Of a DNA stretch of 28,333 bases, positions 1-9,705 are shown in pieces. A program made the position numbers and the translations under genes. The notes under the pieces were generated by a model. That model was not told the origin of the DNA and made no database searches. It saw only the letters and a program-made list of their open reading frames with translations. The DNA comes from Phoronis australis. Lineage: Eukaryota; Phoronida; Phoronidae. The stretch covers positions 31,671-60,003 of the forward strand of contig NMRA01000328.1 of the NCBI GenBank assembly GCA_002633005.1, written 5' to 3'. Numbering within the stretch: the stretch's first letter is position 1; each line of letters starts with the position of its first letter.

Positions 1-717
1 GAACTTAGGATGAAGACTACAAAACCGAAGAGTCAAACACAACGTACATCCAAGCCACACGATGCCACCTGTATCGATGTTATCAGTTAAACATCAACTA
101 AATTCCCACCCGTTTTTTCAGCACACCAGTTTACACAACTTCTGGCCAATTTTTAGATCCCAGACGTTTATGAGTGGGAATCTTTGAATCGTTAAGTGTT
201 GCTACACTCTCCTCCAGTCTCTCCACATGGGCAAGCCCATCATCATTCTTTGACTTCATTGGCTATTTTTTTTCCTTTTGCTGTCACAATTCTAGAAGAA
301 GATTCTACACTCGCTCTCATCTGCTGCAACAATTTGTTTACCCCTGTCTGACAGGCCACATGAAACAACTGCTGGGCGAGTCTTCAGTTTAGAACCCCTT
401 GTTCTCAGTGTTTTCTTCTAAAAGTAGATGTCTGTATTTCAAAACCCTGGTAGGGTGTACCTTCACGTCATGGGTAACATGTTTGTTGAAGCTCGCCTCA
501 CAATAACAGTGAACTTGTTTCCTGAAATGAAAACAAATTAGTTTGTGAAACTAAAATTATGCTTGATGTACATGCAGTGCTCATGGCAATTAATGGAAAT
601 ATGTTATGCTGTTCAGTTTTGATACGAAAGTAACACAGTAATGACGCAAAATGTGATTAATTCATTGCATCACACTTATTTTGTAACCTTTTTCACGTTT
701 TAAAGTTCATTACTATT
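1..717. other. Unassigned intergenic DNA
   Basis: No convincing coding region, RNA gene or repeat boundary is visible here. The only open frame of note (174-392) is short, uses a GTG start and has no recognisable domain, so I leave it uncalled. Confidence 0.5.
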
Positions 718-1220
718 CGACACACCCCGATGCGTTCGCGATCGCATAAACAAACAAACACAAATTTGAGTTCCCGATCGCTTATCGTTTCGTTCTCGAT
801 GGCATCTTTCAACAGAAAAGCGTTGAAAAATCAGAGATACTGACAAAACTACAAAAAACTAGCGTTGCATTATATTTTCACACGCCATTTCTTCATAACC
901 CCATTGTCAATTTATTGATTTAGTGCCAAAAATAACGGTAATTTGCCAAAATGACATACAAATCAACTTCGGCTCATGCTGATGCCTCGGTCAACGTAAC
1001 TCTTCTCCTATAATTGGATAAGATACTAGCCTAAACCTCTACTTGCCCTTCCTCAGTGTGTTACGCCTTGAACTCATGTCTCTGTTTTCACATTGGAAGT
1101 GAAAACAACGAAAATTCATTAAATTCACTCACCTTGCCTGGCTTCGCTTCTCGCGCCAAATTTCGTTCTCGATCGCCTACCGGTCGTTCTCGATCGCGGG
1201 TTGGCCGGGGTGAAACGAGC
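718..1220. repeat. Possible inverted-repeat element with CGATCG-rich ends
   Basis: The two ends carry related, inverted, CpG-rich sequence. The left end has a CACCCCG motif, then CGCGATCG, then CCCGATCG and CTCGATGG. The right end, read on the minus strand, also has CACCCCG followed by CGCGATCG and further CGATCG sites. A 12-mer GTTCTCGATCGC occurs twice at 1160-1196, with a near copy at about 790. The arrangement resembles a decayed non-autonomous DNA transposon of about 500 bp, but the terminal match is degenerate and no target-site duplication is clear. There is no coding content. Confidence 0.3.
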
Positions 1221-2197
1221 CCTGTGTAAAATATTAACATCGATACAATGAACATACATATTTCGAAGGTCCCTAATGTATGTTGTAATGGGTTTCTACC
1301 GTGGATCTAGAAATCTGCCGTACAACTTGATTGTCTGGGGAACGCATGGCATTTCCAGAAATTAACGAAACATACAGAATTTTATTTTTATCACAATCAT
1401 TTAGAGTTTTTGTGAAACAAGAACATGCACTCATTAACTGTCTTATTATGTGACTGCTGTATTTATCATTGAACTAATCAATTTAAAGCTGCCATAAACC
1501 CGCATTATATAAAATAAATTTCGATTTGGATTCAACGTACATTAGAAATGATTTCAAACACCGACAGTCGATCAGTTCTTATCAAGTCCAGAAACCTGTT
1601 CTAATTGAAGCAATTTGATGCCTGTTTTACCACTGGAAATATATAGTGTACATCAAGTCATGTTCTGTTGACTGTGTCTCGCTACTTCCCTACTTTTGGA
1701 TCAGTTGCAAAGTTCACAAGGTAGCAGCAAATCACCCAGATTTTGTTCAGTTCATGTGTAGACATAGAATTTGGGAAAACCTGGTTTTTATATTTTGTAG
1801 TTTTGATGCTTTTAATAACTCACTCAATGATGTAAACATATTCTGAGTGTTTTAAATGCAGTTCATGAGGTTTTGCATCGTGGTAATTGAGTGTCTTGGT
1901 ATCTTGTAGCGTTTCGCTCACTTGTGTTCGTCAACAACGTCTTGTCCAGGGGTTCTATTTGTCACAGCATATAGTGATAAATTAGCTAATAAACAAGAAA
2001 AAATAGTCAGGCACCAAGGAATATATATATATATATATATTTTTATTATCTCAAACTTTGGTGACAATATCATAATCTACATCTATGAACGAACAGGCCA
2101 ACAGGCATTCATGAGTCAACGCTGGACAGCTGGACTGGTACAGACATTACCCATAATGCACTCGAATTGTGAAATTTAAGTATGTTCAATAACACTA
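1221..2197. other. Unassigned intergenic DNA with an AT microsatellite
   Basis: I see no supported gene. Open frames at 1646-1846 and 1922-2179 are low-complexity, lack domains and one runs through the dinucleotide repeat. An (AT)10 tract is present at 2021-2041. Confidence 0.5.
2021..2041. repeat. (AT)n microsatellite
   Basis: An uninterrupted run of about ten AT units is read directly from the sequence. Confidence 0.95.
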
Positions 2198-2275
2198 TGA
2201 CCTCGCTAAAATCTAGCCAAAATCACGTGTTATTTAATATAATCGCAATATCTCATTTGCTATTTAGCGAGGTCC
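2198..2275. mobile_element. 78-bp TA-flanked MITE (mariner-like)
   Basis: The ends are inverted copies of GACCTCGCTAAA, near-perfect over 12 bp and extending loosely further in. A TA dinucleotide sits immediately outside each end (2196-2197 and 2276-2277), as expected for the TA target duplication of Tc1/mariner transposons. The interior is non-coding, so this is a very short non-autonomous copy. The superfamily assignment rests on the TA flanks alone. Confidence 0.55.
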
Positions 2276-2713
2276 TACTGAACTCTAACCGGGTATTGAA
2301 TTAGTGAGTTAGTGAGTACCCATACTACTTGAGTCAGTTGTCACTCATTACTGGGGCCATTTTAGGTGGTGGTGCACAACGAAAAATAAAAATTAAAATT
2401 CATATTAAATTCAAGTTTGCACATATTTGGAGTTTCGTTGAATGAGCATTATTTAGGCTTAAGTTTACGTGTACCCCTATTTCTTAAAGAAAAACCATTA
2501 ACAATATTGACACTTACTGTGTAAAATCCCAAACACGGTTTTTGAGCAATTTTATTAAAGTTTGTTTTAATACAGAAAATTTGGTGAGTGCTGGTGTAAG
2601 GAGTTTCTGCATATCAACGTGTTTTTCAAAAAACGACAATTTTGTCTAAAACACGTGGTCACATTAACATGAGAAGGGTACGGTGTTTTGAATGACAGGA
2701 ATAGAATTATCTT
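2276..2713. other. Unassigned intergenic DNA
   Basis: AT-rich sequence without a supported gene. A minus-strand open frame at 2664-2852 overlaps the start of dispersed repeat copy A and is treated as a chance frame. Confidence 0.5.
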
Positions 2714-3890
2714 GGCGTGCCAACTGAATCTGAGATAGCGTGAAAAGGGTGCTTCTACGAGAGGAAATAAGCATGATCTTATAGAAAGGCAACGTTTGTG
2801 TCAGGTTAATCATTGTTTGTTGTGATGTGTTACGATATTTGACGTAGGACAAGGGATCTTTTCGTACATAAGCAGTGTTATTACTGTTTGGAATGATTTC
2901 TAACAGGTTTATCGGTGGCAGTTACATCAATCAATGCTGAATGGTTATGTTGTCAGCTCGCTATTGGTTAGTGAGGTAAGACTACAATCCAACCCAAAGG
3001 GTACGTGACAAATATCCATTGGACTATTTGATTAATTCTTTTCCAAATGTTGTCCGGAAATCTATTACACGTTAACATAGAAATATGTTTTCACCCGAAC
3101 TTTGGCTTTTAGATTTGAGGGCTAGTGTCATGCAGATGAGATATGCATCGCTTCTGCAACCGTCCCTCAATGGACAAAAATTAGTTTTGACTGCAGCCAA
3201 CCAGCAAAATCTCCTTATCCAGTGCAGATGTGTTGTCAAAGCCTACTTTCTATATCGGAGATAAAGAACAAAGCCTTTGAAAACGGACAGCTATTTTCAA
3301 AGAAAGGTATGTAAAGTATTTGATCAATTTACTCATTCAGGTCCTTAGCGAGAGGTTGGCATAGGGGATTGGGGTTGTAAAATTTGGTGCAACTGAATGT
3401 GTGGAAATAACAAGTAATAGTGTCCGAGAGGAAGAGTATGGTAAGGTAATTTTTAACCTTCATAAAGTTCTTTCAAGTTTTATGAAACTGTTTTGCTATC
3501 CATTGTAAACCCATAAATATATATTACATTTTCTGAATTCTCAAAGACTGAACAGTCTTAACTCATGCCTTGAAAGGTTGCAAGTTGTTTATAAATTCAT
3601 ATGACTGCCATTTTTTATGACAATTTCATTTTTGCTACGAACGTACGAGTGAGGTCGTATTTGAACATATTGTTCTTACTGCCAATACGCAATCAATGGT
3701 GTCTTAAGAATTCTTAAACAACAGAAAGACGTACTTAATTATTCATGTTTCAATATTTTTTCCAGGTTCAGTGACACTTTTAAGGCCACTTCAAGGCTCA
3801 ACATGATAGACAAGCTTTGTTACTCCTTTCTCTTCCCACAGCACGTCGTCCTCACACCAGCAGTGCTGCATGGCACAATATGCAAGCCAG
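2714..3890 (+). repeat. Dispersed YqaJ-bearing repeat, copy A (+ strand)
   Basis: This block is homologous, in the opposite orientation, to copy B (up to 15657) and copy C (16634-17779). Shared landmarks run in the same order: a GTGAAAAGGGTGCTTCTACG stretch near 2739, a GTAAGA donor-like site near 2975, an AAGCCTTTGAAAACGGACAG stretch near 3272, the ATTGCGTATTGGCAG region (complement) near 3690, and finally the splice acceptor and YqaJ exon at 3764-3890. Copy A is clearly more diverged from B and C than those are from each other. It stops inside the exon, where LINE ORF1 begins. Because similarity covers intron-like as well as exon-like sequence, this was DNA-level duplication or a mobile element, not a processed copy. 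Confidence 0.8.
3766..3890 (+). pseudogene. YqaJ-like nuclease exon, N-terminal fragment (copy A)
   Basis: A polypyrimidine tract and TTTTTCCAG acceptor (AG at 3764-3765) precede an open frame starting at 3767. It contains FKATSRLNMIDKLCYSF and then TPAVLHGTICKPV. The second segment matches the TPA-hG-xxE pattern at the start of YqaJ/alkaline-exonuclease-type nuclease domains, found both in phage recombinases and in many invertebrate multi-copy proteins. The conserved acidic residue expected after the HG segment is not seen, since Lys occupies the place. The frame stops soon after 3925 because the LINE junction interrupts the exon. Copy B carries the rest of the domain. The family call is by eye, moderately sure. 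The fragment cannot encode a working enzyme. Confidence 0.5.
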
Positions 3891-4695
3891 TGAAAACAGA
3901 AAAAGGAACGCCAGCATCGAAAGCACTGCATTAAATGTGATTTCTAAGAAGATGACGCAAACTACAGTGGATTTTAGAATATTACCCCAGTCCGTGAGGC
4001 AGATCGCAGTACCTGTGAAAGTGATCCTGAAATCCTGAGGTTTCAAAAGGCACGAAGTGATCAATACTTTGAGAAAGCAACCGATAGAACCTGCCCTAAA
4101 CGAGATTAAGCACTTCTATAATTCCAAACTAAAGGAGAAGGACGACCAGATTAATGACCTCAAAGTGCAAGTGAGTGACCTTCAAAACAGTGTGGACAGT
4201 CTCGAGCAATATTCTCGTGGACTCGGAAATAACATAGTAATCCACGGAATCAACGAGCTAGAAAATGAATGCAAAGGGGACACACATCAAGCTGTTATTG
4301 ATTTCGGCAAGATGCTTAATATCGACATTAGTTACGAAGACATATGTCGATCTCATAGACTAGGACCCAAGAAACCCAATCAGTGAAGGCCAATCATATG
4401 CAAATTCATTGCTTACAACACCCGTGCGATGTTTCTCCACCATAAAAGTGAACTCAGATCCCAAGACAGACCACTGTATATTAACGAAAATTTGACCAAA
4501 AGGAGATCCAGTCTATTTGCTCGATGTCGGCGCCTCGTGAAGTCACACACAATAAACAGAACCTGGACCCATGATGGAAACATTTTGATTCAACTGAAAG
4601 ATAACAAGATCAAGCAAAAATCTTCCGAGACAGACTTACTTGTGCTCGAAAGCTGTGAACTGTATCCTGTACTCCGCATCAATTGGCAGGTATGA
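3880..4695 (+). pseudogene. LINE ORF1 (coiled coil plus RRM-like), decayed
   Basis: One reading frame, broken only by two TGA stops (4036-4038 and 4384-4386), encodes a protein of about 270 residues typical of non-LTR ORF1. A basic N-terminus (ENRKRNASIES, SKKMTQTTVD) is followed by a coiled coil rich in K, E and heptad leucines (EIKHFYNSKLKEKDDQINDL, then QVSDLQNSVDSLEQYSR). Next comes an RRM-like Transposase_22 core with NIVIHGI, CRSHRLG, RPIICKF and YINENLTKRRSSLF, ending in WTHDGNILIQLKD. ORF1 proteins of this type bind element RNA as chaperones. The first ATG that fits is at 3880, exactly at the junction with repeat copy A, so the true 5' end may be truncated. Both stops could be single-base changes. 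It lies upstream of a same-strand ORF2. Confidence 0.8.
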
Positions 4696-5984
4696 TTTGT
4701 AGAATGCAACACGTATTATTCAATGTAAAATACAGGGTATTCCCTTAGTCAACTCTCGCCATGTTAGTTTACTCTGATCTGGCGCAGCCCCAGTCTTTTT
4801 CACTCCGAGTCTACTCCTACAGGCCACCCATTAATAAACAAATTCTCGTCTTTAACCCACTCATCCGTTTACAGGTGCAGTGTTTATAATGAAAGGGTTA
4901 CATAACTAAGTGACTATTACTTTGCATGCACACTACTGATTTCTGACTCCTAATTTACCCCAAATCCAAGTTTATAGAAACTGCTTCATTGTGGTTACCA
5001 AAAGGCCACTGCATAATCTCTTGATACAAGTAACATAAATTTAGAGCCTAGTAGAAGTGTCAACGTACCGACGTATGCTTACATGTAGTTCTGTGAAAAA
5101 AACCTGTGACTCAATAAACATTATGCGCTCAAACAAAGCCAAAATGAGCTCTTGCCGATAAATTTTTATTTTGATATTGGCATGACAACTTTTGACCCAC
5201 GGACAAACTCGGTGCAGAAAAAGTACAATTTCTTTTGAATTTTGATTTTGCAAGTGATAAAGTACTTTAAATGCACTTCTTGGTAAATTACCTACAGCCT
5301 ACACACATGGCTTCCTAATAAGAATGAGACAACAAGGAGTGAAATCAGAAAATCTTTTATCTTAGTAATGCATATTTTTAAGGAATCACGTCTCACTTGT
5401 GTCATGATTATGAAACTACACTGAACTTGACAACTGCAGCTGTATCATTCAAATACATGCACGTGTATATTTTTGTTACCTCAAATGATTCATTTTCATC
5501 TACAGATCTCGGCATACTATCAAGTGTGAGTCAGCTCATGAGTTAAATTTGCTTTTTAAGTTGTTTCAATTTTAATCACCATTGACGTTCAAGCTAAATC
5601 CGCCCAAACGAGTATCGTATTGACTCAGAGCTCCATTTGACTCGGGCGGCGTCACGTGTAATAAGACAATGTAATTGGCAATATCTTTTCATCCCAAAGC
5701 ACAGTATTCATGTTCTACATATGTACAATTTGTCTACCCCGTTGACTCTCATCTACTTGTATTAATCTCACATCCGTAGTACGCCCATCCACTTCACTTT
5801 TTAATGTTACTAATCTATCCTTCAGTTTTCTATTTGCAAGATTTAGCCTAACCTAACGTAATTAAATTAGTCACTGGTGGGAATACTAATGCCTACCCTA
5901 GTGTTCATTGCTTTTGACCTTACTTCATTACTTTTAGTCTATTCACACACGTGTATATATTTCTTTTTCTCTTGTTAGATAAGA
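4690..5984 (+). other. Long spacer between LINE ORF1 and ORF2 (possible intron or insertion)
   Basis: This 1.29-kb interval has no recognisable coding sequence. It begins at a CAG/GTATGA donor-like site (4689/4690) and ends with a strong pyrimidine tract and TTGTTAG acceptor-like site (5978/5979). Removing 4690-5978 would join the ORF1 frame in phase to the frame that holds the 2A motif. Alternatively the interval is an insertion or an untranslated spacer. No terminal inverted repeats were evident. A genuine intron would be lost from any retrotransposed spliced RNA, so the intron reading is only a hypothesis. Confidence 0.35.
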
Positions 5985-7060
5985 ATGTTAAGTATGAACT
6001 GCATGAATTTACCAGTTTTTAACTACAGGCATAATAATTACAATTGTCCGGGTGTCTGGAAAACAAAAATACCTCACTGCTTTTCGCCTATTAAGCTTCA
6101 CCTCACTTTTCTACTACGAAAACGACCCCGAACTGTGCACTTACGTAATGCTTACCGCACAATGAACTCGTGTTGTGATATCAGAGTCATAATTGAGCAA
6201 AGCCTTTTGATTGCTGGTGACATAGAAGTCAATCCAGGACCAGGCACTCAGGGTTTAACCAGCTTCAAGGTCTTATTCACTAACATCAACAGTATCAAGG
6301 CGAACAATCTTTCAAGATTTGAACTTCTCAAGCAATTTATTACAGAAAACAATTACATGGGCATTGCCATGTGTGAATCCGGAACTCTGTCCGAAGACAA
6401 CCTCGGTGCACTTATTATTCCAGAATACAACATTGCCTACCATACTAACGCTGGAAGGGGTTGATTTTGTTTGTCCACAACTCCGTAAATTACAAAACAA
6501 TTGATAATAAAATTATACAATCAATGAATAACTGTTGGATTGAACTTTATGTCAACCACAAGGAGGTATATTATGTTTTTTCTATCGCTCACCCTCCCAG
6601 ACGTCCGACGATAGGAAAGCATATTTCAAGACCTTTTCAGAACAATTGCAAGAACTTTCACAAACTAATAAAACAATTGTTATCAACGGGGACTTCAACG
6701 CAAGAAATAGTACTTGTTACTCAGAAAACAATGACAACCAAGCCGGTCTCGAATTATTCGATTGTCTCCTCTCAAATGACTGTATAAAACTAATAAAAGA
6801 GCCGACACGTTTAACAAGGTATGCACATTCTTGCCTTGATTTATGTATTACAAACAATCTCGGATTAATTGAATCCACTTCTGTAAGGCCTCCCATTGGT
6901 AACTCAGACCACCACGCTATAGAAACAACATTCACACTCAACTGCGCACCTCAAGAACCGGACATTATGAAAAATATATGAAATTACAGCCTCATTAACA
7001 TGGACAAACTGCGCTCTGACATAACCAGATTTAACTGGACTGAAATACCATATCTTAAAT
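5985..7060 (+). pseudogene. LINE ORF2 N-terminus: 2A-like motif plus AP-endonuclease domain, frameshifted
   Basis: The first frame (5985-6464) encodes about 77 residues, then GDIEVNPGP, a 2A-like ribosome-skipping motif, then the start of an exonuclease/endonuclease/phosphatase domain with TNINSIK and the catalytic-Glu segment MCESGTLSE. A frameshift near 6460 moves the reading to frame 2 (ILFVHNSVNY, SIAHPPRR). A second near 6597 moves it to frame 1, which holds INGDFNAR and the catalytic SDHHAIE. An in-frame TGA at 6979 is followed by INMDKLRSDITRFNWTEI, typical of the EN-RT linker. Reading ends at 7060, where unrelated Penelope tail sequence begins, and the reverse transcriptase is absent. 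The endonuclease would nick target DNA for target-primed reverse transcription. APE-type LINEs with N-terminal 2A peptides are known from several marine invertebrates. All four catalytic segments survive, but the copy is dead. Confidence 0.85.
6216..6242 (+). other. 2A-like ribosome-skipping motif
   Basis: Codons at 6216-6242 read GDIEVNPGP, matching the canonical D-x-E-x-N-P-G-P core. The upstream residues (VIIEQSLLIA) are hydrophobic, as is usual for active 2A sequences. Skipping would occur between Gly (6237-6239) and Pro (6240-6242), releasing an upstream peptide from the endonuclease/RT protein. Activity is inferred from the consensus, not demonstrated. Confidence 0.85.
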
Positions 7061-7200
7061 GTCAATTGTCATAAAGTGTTTCATTTTACTTTATTTCTGT
7101 TTCTGTTGACAAAGGACGTTATTACATCCGAAAATTTCAGTTGATCCATTCTTGTTGTTTTATTTACCTATTTATATTCTACATTGTTTGCTTGTAATGC
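7061..7200 (+). mobile_element. 140-bp Penelope-like tail module, copy 1
   Basis: This block is nearly identical to 11070-11199. The two share the same first bases (GTCAATTGTCATA) and the same last bases (TTTGCTTGTAATG), and differ by one substitution and a 7-base deletion in copy 2 between GAC repeats. Inside, TTGACAA, then a potential stem GGACGT-TATT-ACATCC with one C-A mismatch, then GAAA resemble a degraded hammerhead core (CUGANGA, stem II, GAAA), a feature of Penelope-like element termini. The second copy lies beside Penelope coding sequence, which supports the family. The element clade and the ribozyme idea are inference. Confidence 0.6.
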
Positions 7201-8997
7201 GAGAATGTTAAAGGCATAAAAGTAGGCTCTTTAGAGTATAAATTAATGCAATATGCAGACGACAAGGTCGTCTTTCTAGATGGTTCAGAGACCTCTTTAA
7301 AATCTTCACTTAACCTTCTTGATCAGTTTGCTAAGTATTCTGGTTTGACACCCAATATCGATAAAACTGTTTGTATATGGATTGGCTCTAAGATATGTTG
7401 TGGTGATAGGCTTTGTTGTGAAAAAGATTTAAAATGGGAAAGTTCCCAGTTCACATCTCTTGGAATTACCTTCTCTGTCAACTTACAGGACATGATTCAC
7501 TTAAACTACGATGTAAAATTAAATGAGGTTAGAAAAGGCATTGGAAATTGTTCAAAAAGAAATTTGTCTACCTTTGGTAAGATAACGGTTGTCAAATCTT
7601 TCTTATTACCAAAACGGATTCACCTCTTTTACACACTTCCTCTTCCAAGTGCTACATTTTTTATGGTCATTGAAAAACTATTCTTTAATTTTATATGGGG
7701 TACCTCTTCTGATAGAATCTCTAGAAAAACCATGGTGCAGAAATCTGAAGTTGGAGGTGGAAACATGGTTCATATTGCGTCATTTGTCAAAGCTATTAAA
7801 CTGGCTTGGATTCGAATATTCTTGAAAAATTATTATAACAATACTTCTCTTTGGCTAAATATTTTATATGACTCTTTTCAGTTAGGTTCTTGTTTTTTTC
7901 CTTGAAGTATCTAACCGTACTAAGAATATTTTTGGAAGGATATTTTTTATATCTTATACGAATTTATCAATCTTTGTGAGATAGAGGATTCTTTATACCA
8001 ACCTTTGTGGTATAACCCCAAAATTTGTATAGACTGTAATCCAATTTTTTGGAACGAGTGGTTTCAAAAGGGTATACGGTACGTATACGATTTAATTGAC
8101 CCTGATAAGGGATATATTTATGATTATCATACCTTTTGTAAACGTTTTCAATTTTGTCCTTGTATTACTCATTTTTATGGAATTTGAAGATAAAAACTTC
8201 GTTCTTGGAATCATCTAAGAGACAAGAGTACTATAGTCCCTCCACTTTTTCCAGAACATATTTTTCGAATCTCCTCGGAAAATATAGGGACTGGGAAAAT
8301 CTATGAAGTATTTATTTCTAAATTATATGTAAAACCTGTCGCAGAATTGAAGTGGGAGAGAGAAATTAACTTATGCGATGAAACTCAATCTTGGAAAAAA
8401 ATTCATTCTGTAATTTATCATTGTACTTCTGATGTCAGACTCAGATGGTTTCAATTCCGTATCAACCACAGAATTATTGGTACAAACTCTTATTTAAAGA
8501 AAATAGGTGTTAGTGAATCGTCTTTATGTTCTTTCTGTGAGCAACATGAAGAAACAATTCTACATTTGTATTGGGAATGTTCACTTGTTCAGAAGTTTTG
8601 GGGATGTTTAAGAACATAGATGATAAATCAGTGCAATTTCCCTCTACAGTTAAATATGTCTTCCGCCTTGTTCGGAGATCCAGCCTGTAGATTAGAAGTT
8701 GTAAATTTAATTCTTTGCTTAGCGAAATTCCATTGATATAGACAAAGATTACAAGAGACTAAGCCCAATTTTCAGTCATTTTTATGTGAGGTGTGTGATT
8801 ACTACAACCTGGAAAAAATTATTTACAATGATAAATTGGATCTTGAGAGATTCCAGGCAAGGTGGTCTTTTTTGCCTAACTAGCTTTTATAGGGTCCGAT
8901 AATGTTCGTAATTTGTTTGATGTACACCAAAGTAGATGTCATATTGTCGCACAACTATGTACTGGTTGGTTGAGTTAATAAATGTCTCTGAAAAAAA
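7201..8997 (+). pseudogene. Tx1/L1-like LINE, 5'-truncated in the reverse transcriptase
   Basis: Reading in frame 1 begins with ENVKGIKVG just before the RT catalytic box, which here reads MQYADDKVVF, then FAKYSGLTPNIDKT (the conserved SGL-N-KT segment). A thumb and connection region runs to 7905. Frame 1 resumes at 8005 (LWYNPKICI, DLIDPDKG). Further on, KWEREINLCDE, WFQFRINHRI and a C-terminal zinc motif CSFCEQHEETILHLYWEC at 8530-8580 appear. A last block (NLILCLAKFH, KPNFQSFLCE) ends at a TAG at 8881. Stops at 7903, 8185, 8617 and others make it non-functional. AATAAA at 8977 and an A7 run at 8991-8997 mark the 3' end. The 5' end is lost, as with most LINE copies, and abuts the Penelope tail module. 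The order of motifs fits the Tx1 branch of L1. Clade is by eye. Confidence 0.85.
8977..8997 (+). terminator. Polyadenylation signal and poly-A of the Tx1-like element
   Basis: AATAAA at 8977-8982 is followed by TGTCTCTG and a run of seven A. This marks the 3' terminus of the inserted LINE, after which coding sequence of another LINE resumes. Confidence 0.75.
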
Positions 8998-9705
8998 GGA
9001 CATTAACTTGTATTAACAACTGGAATTCCTTACCATTCAAAATAAAAGAAAGCACTTCAATCGTCACTCACAAAAATAACTTTAAAATGCATACCACTAC
9101 TCAAGACTTGCCAGTCCCATTGACATCATTTCAACTTCCCTTCGCAGCCATGAAATAACCCTATACATATCAAGATGCGGTCTATTCCTAAACAACGAGA
9201 AATTTAGACATAATTTTAATAATATTTCGCTTCCCAGTTCCTGTGGAGACACACGGACATATCCTCATGTTTTCTTTGCTTGTGAGGTATGCAAGGAGCA
9301 GAGGGTACAGCTTTTCCAGACACTCGAACAATACCCCAATGTTTACAAAAAAATTCTGAAATTCCGGAACTGTACAACAATTTTCTTTTTCTATATGGAT
9401 GTCAAAAACTCAACCCAAATGAAAATAAGGTTTTATTCGAAATAGTATCAGAATTTCTTTATAACATTAAATCTCTATGTGTGAGTGGATAGAATTGTAT
9501 AAATGTGTATGAAAATGAATTACTTACATTCGTTATTATACATCATTGTAATCTTAACATCAGTTTTTTTAATTTATGTATTCGTGTATAATAATTGTAT
9601 ATAGACTTCTTTGTATTTTTAACCAGATCTAATGCCTCTTGGCGTTTTCTGGGTTATGTATATTCATTGTATTCTGAAGATTTCCTAATAAACATTTTAA
9701 AAAAA
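8998..9705 (+). pseudogene. LINE ORF2 C-terminus and 3' UTR
   Basis: Directly after the Tx1 poly-A, an open stretch reads LTCINNWNSLPFKIKESTSI, the conserved WNSLP-I-ss-s box found after the RT of many CR1-like LINEs. It is followed in shifted frames by YISRCGLFLNNEKFRHNF, then SSCGDTRTYPHVFFACEVCK (a C-x-H-x5-C zinc-like motif). FLYGCQKLNPNENKVLFEIV follows, ending at a TAG at 9490. This tail pattern is seen in the same type of invertebrate LINE that carries 2A motifs, so it may be the 3' half of the element at 5985-7060. AATAAA at 9687-9692 and an A-run at 9699-9705 mark the end. Several frame changes and stops show decay. The link between the two halves is inferred, because the intervening RT is absent. 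Confidence 0.7.
9687..9705 (+). terminator. Polyadenylation signal and A-run of the LINE
   Basis: AATAAA at 9687-9692 is followed about seven bases later by seven A residues, as at the 3' ends of retrotransposed copies. Confidence 0.65.

Noticed and set aside
5041-5253. A minus-strand frame in the ORF1-ORF2 spacer, considered as an inserted element gene
   Set aside because: No domain, no inverted repeats around it and only 70 codons long.
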